Shown: positions 1-5,712 of the stretch, in pieces
How positions within the stretch are numbered: the stretch's first letter is position 1
How the letters are laid out: every line of letters begins with the position of its first letter
Origin: an uncultured Flavobacteriaceae bacterium
GTDB taxonomy: Bacteria > Bacteroidota > Bacteroidia > Flavobacteriales > Flavobacteriaceae
Length of the DNA: 8,725 nucleotides
Reading direction: 5' to 3'
Assembly (NCBI GenBank): GCA_913020685.1
Contig: CAJWAY010000048.1
Location: 1 to 8,725 of the forward strand
Translations under genes and position numbers: made by a program
The notes under the pieces: generated by a model
Told to the model about the DNA's origin: nothing
The model's database searches: none
The model's input: the letters and a program-made list of their open reading frames with translations, nothing else

Positions 1-617
1 CCGCAGGACCTACATTTGAACCAATTGACCCTGTTCGTTTTATAGGTAACTATTCCAGCGGCAAAATGGGATTTGCTCTTGCAGAGGAAGCCTGCCAACT
101 GGGGGCTAATGTGACACTCATTTCAGGCCCTTGTGCACTTGAAGCCTCTCCAGAGATTGAACGTTACAACATATCAACCGCCGAAGAGATGTATCAGCTC
201 GCATTAGACCATTTTACTGAATCTGATATTATCATCGCCGCTGCTGCAGTGGCGGATTTTAAACCCCTATATACTGGCAATCAAAAGATTAAAAAAGAAT
301 CTGAAATTCAATCTATTCAGTTGGAAAAAACTCGGGATGTTTTGTATGATATGGGTAAACTAAAACAAAAACAATTTTTGTTAGGATTTGCTCTAGAGAC
401 AGAGGATGAAACTAACAATGCAATCCAAAAAATTAAGTCCAAGAATTTGGATGCTATTGTATTGAATTCTCTCAACGACCATGGTGCGGGCTTTTCATTT
501 GATTCCAATAAAGTAACGTATATAGATAAAAATGAAATTATTACTCCCTTTGAACTAAAGTCAAAGATTTTAGTTGCTAAAGATATTTTTTCCCAAATAT
601 TGTCCCAAAATGAATAA
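1..617 (+). CDS. coaBC: CoaBC, C-terminal CoaB part (phosphopantothenate-cysteine ligase), 5' truncated
   Basis: This is the C-terminal half of the bifunctional enzyme that joins cysteine to 4'-phosphopantothenate (CoaB) and decarboxylates the product (CoaC), two cytoplasmic steps of coenzyme A synthesis. The reading frame is open from base 3, before the first ATG at 66, so the gene enters from the left; about 204 of the roughly 400 residues usual for the family are visible. The first visible residues, AGPTFEPIDPVRFIGNYSSG, are the classic start of the CoaB nucleotide-binding fold. They are followed by AAAVADFKP (about 238-267), the KIKK lysine motif (285-296) involved in substrate binding in CoaB enzymes, LGFALETE, and the NSLNDHGAGF block near 465-495. 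The CoaC flavodoxin-like half must lie upstream. The TAA stop lies inside the next gene (8-base overlap), which indicates cotranscription. Identity is very secure; only the missing N-terminus limits the call. Confidence 0.96.
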   Translation, partial: AGPTFEPIDPVRFIGNYSSGKMGFALAEEACQLGANVTLISGPCALEASPEIERYNISTAEEMYQLALDHFTESDIIIAAAAVADFKPLYTGNQKIKKESEIQSIQLEKTRDVLYDMGKLKQKQFLLGFALETEDETNNAIQKIKSKNLDAIVLNSLNDHGAGFSFDSNKVTYIDKNEIITPFELKSKILVAKDIFSQILSQNE

Positions 618-1497
618 AATCCTAACCCTTTTATTATTAACACTTTCATTGATCAAAGTCTATGGTCAAGAACTTAATGCTCAATTTGTTGTAAATGCTG
701 ATCTTGTAAATCAGACCAACCAGCAAATTTTTGAGACATTGGAACGATCGCTTAATGAATTTATTAATATGCAACCTTGGTCGAGTCAAAATTTTTTTCC
801 TCAAGAGAAAATCACTTGTAGTTTTGTTCTCAATTTATCGAGTTATAATGCCTCTAAATTTGAGGGGACTTTACAAATCCAATCTCAAAGAACTATTTAT
901 GATTCAAATTACGATAGTCCTCTCCTAAATTTTTTAGACAAGGACATCAGCTTTACTTATCAAGAGTTTCAACCTTTATTCTTTAGTCCTGCTTCCTATG
1001 AATCCAACTTGGTTTCTTTGATAAGTTTTTATGTTTATATCATCATGGGGATTAATGCTGATAGCCTCCAACTTAAAGGAGGAGACGCTTACTTTGAGCA
1101 AGCCCAGCGGATTGTTAACTTGTCTCAGCAAGGCGGAGCTCTTGGATGGAAACAGAATGATAGTAACCGCAATCGATTTTGGTTGAGTGACACAATTCGT
1201 TCTAATACCTTTAGGGAATATCGTGAAGCACTTTACATCTATCACCGAAAAGGTTTGGATTTAATGACCAAAAACTTATTGGAAGCCAAAAACAACATTA
1301 TTAGTGCATTGCTCCCGCTTGAAAATCTTTATGATCGCCGACCCAATGCGATGCTCTTACAAATGTTTTTTGATGCTAAGGCAGATGAAATTGTAAACTT
1401 TTTTTCTGATGGTCCTGAAGTGGATTTTGATAGGACTTTAAAAATGTTAAAAAAAATAGCACCTTTTTATCAACCTCAGTGGAAACAAATTAAATAG
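610..1497 (+). CDS. DUF4835 family secreted protein (PorD-like, possible type IX secretion factor)
   Basis: This is an exported protein of about 295 residues that I recognise as DUF4835, a family of Bacteroidota. I chose the ATG at 610 because it gives a clean signal peptide (MNKILTLLLLTLSLIKVYG, then QELNAQ). A TTG at 574 in the same frame would add 12 residues ahead of it and spoil the signal. There is no lipobox cysteine at the cleavage site, so it is probably periplasmic or outer-membrane associated, not a lipoprotein. Family-like segments include QELNAQFVVNADLV, EFQPLFFSP, ESNLVSLISFYVYIIMG, GWKQND, YHRKGLDLM, RPNAMLLQMFFDAKADEI and a closing IAPFYQPQWKQI. My recollection is that recent annotation names this family PorD, linked to type IX secretion; nothing in this sequence proves that. 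Its start overlaps the coaBC stop by 8 bases, so it is probably translated from the coaBC message. Confidence 0.88.
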   Translation: MNKILTLLLLTLSLIKVYGQELNAQFVVNADLVNQTNQQIFETLERSLNEFINMQPWSSQNFFPQEKITCSFVLNLSSYNASKFEGTLQIQSQRTIYDSNYDSPLLNFLDKDISFTYQEFQPLFFSPASYESNLVSLISFYVYIIMGINADSLQLKGGDAYFEQAQRIVNLSQQGGALGWKQNDSNRNRFWLSDTIRSNTFREYREALYIYHRKGLDLMTKNLLEAKNNIISALLPLENLYDRRPNAMLLQMFFDAKADEIVNFFSDGPEVDFDRTLKMLKKIAPFYQPQWKQIK

Positions 1498-1523
1498 TTT
1501 CATTCTTTGAAAATATTTTTTTT
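1498..1523 (+). terminator. possible weak hairpin plus T8 tract after DUF4835 gene
   Basis: Directly after the TAG stop, TTTCA (1498-1502) can pair with TGAAA (1508-1512) around a five-base loop, and a run of eight T residues follows at 1516-1523. This has the layout of an intrinsic terminator, but the stem has only five pairs with one G-C pair, so it would be very weak. It also overlaps the -33 element of the recN promoter. It may be chance in AT-rich sequence. Confidence 0.2.
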
Positions 1524-1537
1524 CTCAAGTATCTTTG
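1506..1537 (+). promoter_or_regulatory. Bacteroidota-type promoter for recN
   Basis: A TTTG at 1506-1509 (-33 element) and TATCTTTG at 1530-1537 (-7 element, consensus TAnnTTTG) are separated by 20 bases. This matches both elements and the spacing known for the primary sigma factor of Bacteroides and Flavobacterium. Transcription would begin near 1542-1545, giving a leader of about 20 bases before the TTG start of recN at 1564. It lies in the 66-base gap that separates the coaBC-DUF4835 pair from recN, so it could drive recN and the genes downstream to coaE. The match is direct from sequence; activity is inferred. Confidence 0.65.
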
Positions 1538-1563
1538 AAGAGCAACTGTTTTAACAATTAAAA

Positions 1564-3216
1564 TTGATTACCAGTCTAAAGATTTCGAATTATGCTCTTA
1601 TTGAGTATTTGGATATATCCTTCGATACAGGTATGACTTGTATTACCGGAGAAACAGGAGCTGGAAAATCGATTCTTATGGGTGGACTTGGTTTGGTCTT
1701 AGGTAAAAGAGCAGACATGAGCGTTCTCAAAGATGATAAAAAAAAGTGTGTCATTGAGGCCAGTTTTTTGATTGACAACTACAATCTTCAGAGCTTTTTC
1801 CAAGCTTCTGGACTCGATTATGAGGCGGAAACTTTTTTGAGAAGAGAGATCATTCCTTCTGGAAAGTCAAGGGCATTCATTAACGACACTCCTGTTAATC
1901 TAGATATTCTCAGTCGATTGAGTGAGGTGTTAATCGATGTTCATTCTCAATCGGAAAATCAGTCTTTGTTTAAAAATGAGTATCAGTTTTTGGTTTTGGA
2001 TGCGATAGCAGGAAATCAAAATATTATTAAAGAATACAAAAAAAAACTTAGTGAATATCAAATCATCCAAAAGGATTATGACTACATAAAGAAACTCAAT
2101 GAGGAGTCTGTGAAAGTTCAAGATTACAATCAGTTTTTGTATGACGAACTGACCAGTGAAAAATTAACGCCTGATATGCTTATCCCGTTGGAAGAGGAAA
2201 TTGATCAGTTATCTAATGTTGAGGCAATTCAGCAATATCTCTCTGAAGGCATTCACTTGATTGAGGAGGAACAGGTTGGACTGCTTACTCAATTTTCCAG
2301 TTTAAATGCTTTACTCAACGAAGCTGTATCTAAGTCCAAAAATCTAAGTATTTTTCATGAGCGAACAAATAGTCTTTCTATTGAGCTGAAAGACATATTG
2401 GACGATTTAATTAGTAAACAGGAAACCTTAGAAAGTAATCCCGCTCTATTGGAGATACTTTCGAACCGGTGGAACAAAATCCAAAATCTATTCCAAAAAC
2501 ATAAGGTTGATAATATACGTGATTTGATTAAAGTGAGGGATAACCTTGAAAAAAAGCTTGAGGAGACCCGAGATCTTGAACAAAAGATCAATGTCATAGA
2601 AGGTCGGCTGGCTGAATCGAAAGAATTATTAGATGGTTTATCAAAACAATTACACCAAAACCGGAGAGAGGCTTCCCCAAAGCTATGTGATCAAATGGAG
2701 CAAATAATCTCAAAAATGGGGATGCAAAATGCTAAATTTAGAATTGATTTGACATCCGTTGATTATTTTTTAAGCAATGGTAAAGAACAAATTGATTTTT
2801 TGTTTTCAGCTAATTTAGGTTCTGATTTCAAGCCCATTAAAAAAGTAGCTTCAGGAGGAGAGATGTCAAGGATTATGCTTTCGATTAAGGCAATCTTATC
2901 CCGATTCAAACATTTACCCAGTATTGTTTTTGATGAAATTGATACAGGGGTCTCCGGACCAGTCTCAAATGAGATTGCCAATATTATGGCCTATATGTCC
3001 GAAAATATGCAGGTATTTACCATTACACATCTGCCACAAGTGGCTGCCAAAGGAAAACAACACTTTTTGGTATACAAAGAGGTAAGGGGAGACACTACGG
3101 TGACCAAACTCAAAGAGTTAAATCAGGAGGAAAGAATAAAAGAATTGGCCCAAATGCTATCAGGGAAAGAATTGACGCGAACTGCTTTGGATCATGCCAA
3201 ACAATTACTCAATTAA
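1564..3216 (+). CDS. recN: DNA repair protein RecN (SMC-like ATPase)
   Basis: RecN is a cytoplasmic SMC-like ATPase that acts in recombinational repair of double-strand breaks. The protein has 550 residues, normal for the family. It opens with the typical ITSLKISNYALIE segment, then Walker A GETGAGKS (residues 29-36). A long coiled-coil region rich in Glu, Lys and Leu fills roughly residues 150-390. The ABC signature ASGGEMSR follows at 429-436 and Walker B IVFDEIDTG at 454-462, and ITHLPQVAA forms the switch region that closes the head domain. The start is TTG: an in-frame TAA at 1552-1554 leaves TTG at 1564 as the first usable codon, and the conserved N-terminus begins right there, so a later ATG would delete it. 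No Shine-Dalgarno sequence is visible. A consensus promoter lies just upstream. No SOS-type operator was recognised. fabI follows after 32 bases. Confidence 0.96.
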   Translation: MITSLKISNYALIEYLDISFDTGMTCITGETGAGKSILMGGLGLVLGKRADMSVLKDDKKKCVIEASFLIDNYNLQSFFQASGLDYEAETFLRREIIPSGKSRAFINDTPVNLDILSRLSEVLIDVHSQSENQSLFKNEYQFLVLDAIAGNQNIIKEYKKKLSEYQIIQKDYDYIKKLNEESVKVQDYNQFLYDELTSEKLTPDMLIPLEEEIDQLSNVEAIQQYLSEGIHLIEEEQVGLLTQFSSLNALLNEAVSKSKNLSIFHERTNSLSIELKDILDDLISKQETLESNPALLEILSNRWNKIQNLFQKHKVDNIRDLIKVRDNLEKKLEETRDLEQKINVIEGRLAESKELLDGLSKQLHQNRREASPKLCDQMEQIISKMGMQNAKFRIDLTSVDYFLSNGKEQIDFLFSANLGSDFKPIKKVASGGEMSRIMLSIKAILSRFKHLPSIVFDEIDTGVSGPVSNEIANIMAYMSENMQVFTITHLPQVAAKGKQHFLVYKEVRGDTTVTKLKELNQEERIKELAQMLSGKELTRTALDHAKQLLN

Positions 3217-3219
3217 CTG

Positions 3220-3227
3220 TATCTTTA
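3220..3227 (+). promoter_or_regulatory. possible weak -7 element before fabI
   Basis: TATCTTTA at 3220-3227 differs from the Bacteroidota -7 consensus TAnnTTTG only in the last base. It lies about 20 bases before the fabI ATG, mirroring the recN arrangement. No TTTG or TTG is present at the expected distance upstream, so this is at best a weak internal promoter within the recN-coaE unit. Confidence 0.2.
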
Positions 3228-3248
3228 AACAATTTAACAGCATTATTT

Positions 3249-4067
3249 ATGTCTCATAAAATTTTAGAAGGTAAAAAAGGTATCATATTTGGTGCACTAG
3301 ATAATCAGTCCATTGCATGGAAAACTGCTGAGGCTGTTAAAGAAGCCGGTGGTGAATTTGTGTTGACCAATGCACCAGTTGGATTAAGGATGGGAGCCAT
3401 TAATGATCTAGCTGAAAAAACGGGTAGCACTATCATCCCTGCAGATGCCACAAAAATGGAAGATTTAGAAAATCTTGTCGATCAATCAGTATCACATTTA
3501 GCAGGGAAGTTAGATTTTGTTTTACATTCTATTGGGATGTCCGTAAATGTTAGAAAAGGGCGAAACTACACCGACTTAAACTATGATTGGATGACCAAAG
3601 GCTGGGATGTGTCTTCTGTTTCTTTTCACAAACTATTACAGACCCTTTATCAAAAAGATGCCATGAACCCCTGGGGTAGTATTATAGCCCTATCCTATAT
3701 TGCTGCTCAAAGGACTTTTCCAAATTACAATGATATGGCTGATAATAAAGCCTATTTGGAGTCTATAGCGAGGAGCTTTGGTTACTTTTTTGGTAAAGAC
3801 AAAAAAGTGAGGGTAAATACCATCTCACAATCACCCACATTAACCACAGCAGGAAAAGGAGTGAAGGGTTTGGATGGCTTTCTAAGCTATGCCGATCAAA
3901 CTGCCCCCCTTGGAAATGCCTCTGCTGAAGATTGTGCTAAATACTCAGTTATGATGTTTTCTGATTACACAACCAAAGTAACCCTTCAGAATCTTTATCA
4001 CGACGGTGGATTCTCTAACGTTGGGGTTAGTCAAGAAATTATAGATTCCCTAGAAAATGGTCAATAA
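3249..4067 (+). CDS. fabI: Enoyl-[acyl-carrier-protein] reductase FabI (NAD(P)H)
   Basis: FabI reduces trans-2-enoyl-ACP to acyl-ACP, the last step of each fatty acid elongation cycle, in the cytoplasm. It is a short-chain dehydrogenase fold protein of 272 residues, the expected length. The cofactor-binding motif typical of FabI, GALDNQSIA, is at residues 15-23. HSIGMS (from 93) corresponds to the HSIGF segment of the E. coli enzyme, with Met97 in place of Phe94. The catalytic set is complete: Tyr150 (SYIAAQR), Tyr160 (PNYNDM) and Lys167, with the FabI spacing Y-x6-K. The mobile substrate-binding loop is SPTLTTAGKGVKG, and the C-terminal HDGGFSNVGVS is characteristic. It sits 32 bases after recN and 29 bases before the YbbR gene, so it is likely cotranscribed with both. 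This family is the usual target of triclosan-type inhibitors; sensitivity cannot be read from sequence alone. NADH versus NADPH preference is also undetermined. Confidence 0.96.
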   Translation: MSHKILEGKKGIIFGALDNQSIAWKTAEAVKEAGGEFVLTNAPVGLRMGAINDLAEKTGSTIIPADATKMEDLENLVDQSVSHLAGKLDFVLHSIGMSVNVRKGRNYTDLNYDWMTKGWDVSSVSFHKLLQTLYQKDAMNPWGSIIALSYIAAQRTFPNYNDMADNKAYLESIARSFGYFFGKDKKVRVNTISQSPTLTTAGKGVKGLDGFLSYADQTAPLGNASAEDCAKYSVMMFSDYTTKVTLQNLYHDGGFSNVGVSQEIIDSLENGQ

Positions 4068-4096
4068 TTTTTCCGACTAGATTATGAACAAAAAAA

Positions 4097-5053
4097 ATGC
4101 AGTGGAATTTAGAGTATTTGAGAATAAGATTTCCAGATAAAAAGAGATTACGTTTCTTTTCAATTTTTGTTGCAGTGTCTTTCTTGTTTTGGATTATAAC
4201 AAAACTATCAAACTCCTACAGCTCCTTTGTTGAGTTTGATGTTAATTTTGTGAATGCCCCCCCTTTGATTGTTTTGGATGAAAATCCAAATGGTAGGTTG
4301 AGGACCGATATCACAGCAAGTGGTTTTGAGCTTTTAATTTACCATTTTATCAAAAATGAAATCAACGTATCAATTGAAAATGCCGATTATAACTTAGGTA
4401 TAGGAAAAATTGATATTATGGGTCAAAAATTTGGGCTTCAACAACAGTTGTATAAAAATGTGAGACTAAATCGTGTTTCACCCTCCCATTTAAATTTTAA
4501 ATATGAAAAGTTAAAGCGACTGAAAGTTCCGATATTACCACCGAATAATATTAATTTTAAACCAGGCTATGACCAGGCAGCGAGCTGGCATATCCAGCCT
4601 GATAGTGTATGGATATATGGACCTTCCAAAGAGGTAAATAAAATAAATGGATTGTCGATTGAGTCTATGAAAGAGAATGATATTGATGGTGATATAGAAG
4701 AGACGTTAAAGTTATTGCCAATAAATGAAATTCAATTTGAAACCCAAGAGGTATTGGTAAAAACTAAAGTAAAGCGTTTCACCGAAAAATCTATAGATGC
4801 ATTTATTAATATTAAAAATCTTCCGGATTCCTTGGCTATTAAACTATTTCCTCAATCCATAAATGTTACCTTTTTGGTTTTGATTGAAAAAGCAGACATC
4901 ATTTCAGCATTAGATTTCAAGTTCAGTTGCGATTATGATCAAGCCCAAACAAATGATACTAACTCTTTGGATATATTTTTGGAAACTAAACCCAATTATG
5001 TTCGTAAAGTGAAGTGGAAAATCAAAAAAGTGGACTATTTAATTAGAAAATGA
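4097..5053 (+). CDS. YbbR-like domain protein, single membrane anchor
   Basis: This 318-residue protein has a basic N-terminus (RFPDKKRLR), one strong membrane helix at about residues 20-37 (FFSIFVAVSFLFWIITKL), and an extracytoplasmic remainder rich in beta-strand-like segments. The positive-inside rule places the N-terminus in the cytoplasm. The layout, and the position just before coaE, match the YbbR-domain proteins of Bacteroidota. Recognisable YbbR-like pieces are the PDSVWIYGPSKEVNKI segment (about 170-185) and the repeated beta units near VLVKTKVKRFTEKSI. In Firmicutes the related CdaR regulates the diadenylate cyclase CdaA and is encoded beside it; no cyclase gene is present here, so that role is not supported. 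The ATG at 4097 follows an A-rich stretch without a Shine-Dalgarno sequence. The stop overlaps the coaE start in an ATGA motif, implying translational coupling. The domain assignment comes from pattern and context, not a strict motif. Confidence 0.8.
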   Translation: MQWNLEYLRIRFPDKKRLRFFSIFVAVSFLFWIITKLSNSYSSFVEFDVNFVNAPPLIVLDENPNGRLRTDITASGFELLIYHFIKNEINVSIENADYNLGIGKIDIMGQKFGLQQQLYKNVRLNRVSPSHLNFKYEKLKRLKVPILPPNNINFKPGYDQAASWHIQPDSVWIYGPSKEVNKINGLSIESMKENDIDGDIEETLKLLPINEIQFETQEVLVKTKVKRFTEKSIDAFINIKNLPDSLAIKLFPQSINVTFLVLIEKADIISALDFKFSCDYDQAQTNDTNSLDIFLETKPNYVRKVKWKIKKVDYLIRK

Positions 5054-5634
5054 AAATTATCGGGCTAACTGGTGGTATTGGGAGCGGAAAATCAAAGATA
5101 TTATCTGTTTTTTCGTCATATGGTATACCATGTTATGAATCTGACAGAAGGGCAAAGTGGCTGATGCAGGAGGATGCAGAGCTGAAAAGTCAAATCAAGT
5201 TTCTTTTCGGAGATCAAATTTATGAGAACGATCAATTTAATCAGAGAAAACTGGCTAAATTGGTTTTTGCTAAAAAAGGTAAGCTTGAGGCTTTGAATTC
5301 TTTGGTTCATCCAAGGGTAAAGACGGATTTCAAATCATTCGTTAGCCAACTTGATACCCCTTACCTAATTAAGGAGGCTGCTATCCTTTTTGAAACTGGA
5401 GGAGAAAAAGATTGTTATGCTACCATTTTGGTAACAGCGCCCGAAAAATTAAGGGTGCAAAGGGTTTTAAATAGAGAAAAAACTAATTCTATGGATATTA
5501 AGGCCAGAATTAAAAATCAATGGAGCGATGAAAAAAAGATTCCATTGGCCGATTATATTATTAACAATATTGATTGGGATAAAACTTTAATAAAAATAGA
5601 TGAAATTCACCAAAAGTTATTAGTCCTTGATTAA
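5050..5634 (+). CDS. coaE: Dephospho-CoA kinase CoaE
   Basis: CoaE phosphorylates the 3'-hydroxyl of the ribose in dephospho-CoA using ATP, the final step of coenzyme A synthesis, in the cytoplasm. The protein has 194 residues, typical for this P-loop kinase. It begins MKIIGLTGGIGSGKS, with the Walker A loop at residues 8-15. Asp32 (YESDRRAK) aligns with the conserved catalytic Asp after the second strand. LVHPRV is the conserved His-Pro segment, KEAAILFETG corresponds to the substrate-site block usually read as PLLFE, and the Arg-rich lid RVQRVLNRE is followed by the conserved Gln (KNQWSDEKK) and ADYIINN near the C-terminus. The ATG shares bases with the upstream TGA (ATGA), so its translation is probably coupled to the YbbR gene. 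With coaBC at the left edge, the window holds both ends of the later CoA pathway; coaD is not seen. Confidence 0.95.
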   Translation: MKIIGLTGGIGSGKSKILSVFSSYGIPCYESDRRAKWLMQEDAELKSQIKFLFGDQIYENDQFNQRKLAKLVFAKKGKLEALNSLVHPRVKTDFKSFVSQLDTPYLIKEAAILFETGGEKDCYATILVTAPEKLRVQRVLNREKTNSMDIKARIKNQWSDEKKIPLADYIINNIDWDKTLIKIDEIHQKLLVLD

Positions 5635-5712
5635 CTATATTTATTAACAATACATTAAGTATTTGACTTATCTATTTTAGTGAAATTTGATTTTTATTTA
5701 TAATTGTAGCAT
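5635..5712. other. 78-base gap before the histidine kinase gene
   Basis: This very AT-rich spacer separates the recN-coaE unit from the two-component genes and is the likely place for a kinase promoter. I see near matches to the Bacteroidota -7 element, TATTTTAG (5673-5680) and TATAATTG (5699-5706), but neither has a TTTG or TTG at the right distance upstream, and the second would start transcription at the start codon. A short inverted repeat, AATAC and GTATT around ATTAA (5649-5663), is too weak to call a terminator. Confidence 0.4.

Noticed and set aside
574..609. TTG at 574 as start of the DUF4835 protein
   Set aside because: It would place 12 mixed residues before a clean signal peptide and lengthen the coaBC overlap; ATG at 610 fits the family better.
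317..649. Minus-strand open frame of 110 codons opposite coaBC
   Set aside because: It lies antisense to the clearly conserved CoaB sequence and the DUF4835 start, and its product resembles no family I know. It is a shadow frame.
976..1245. Minus-strand open frame of 89 codons opposite the DUF4835 gene
   Set aside because: Antisense to a conserved gene, with no start context or recognisable product.
2355..2597. Minus-strand open frame opposite the RecN coiled-coil region
   Set aside because: Its Ser-, Leu- and Phe-rich product is what the complement of Glu- and Lys-rich coiled-coil codons gives; not a gene.
4084..4140. 18-codon frame (ATG at 4084) overlapping the start of the YbbR gene in another frame
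   Set aside because: It could be a leader peptide, but a short frame of this size is expected by chance, and it has no promoter or Shine-Dalgarno sequence of its own.
5649..5663. Inverted repeat AATAC / GTATT with a five-base loop after coaE
   Set aside because: Five pairs, one of them G-C, and no T-run directly after; too weak for a terminator and not distinctive enough for an operator.
5699..5706. TATAATTG as promoter of the kinase gene
   Set aside because: No -33 element at 17-23 bases upstream, and transcription would begin at the TTG start codon itself.
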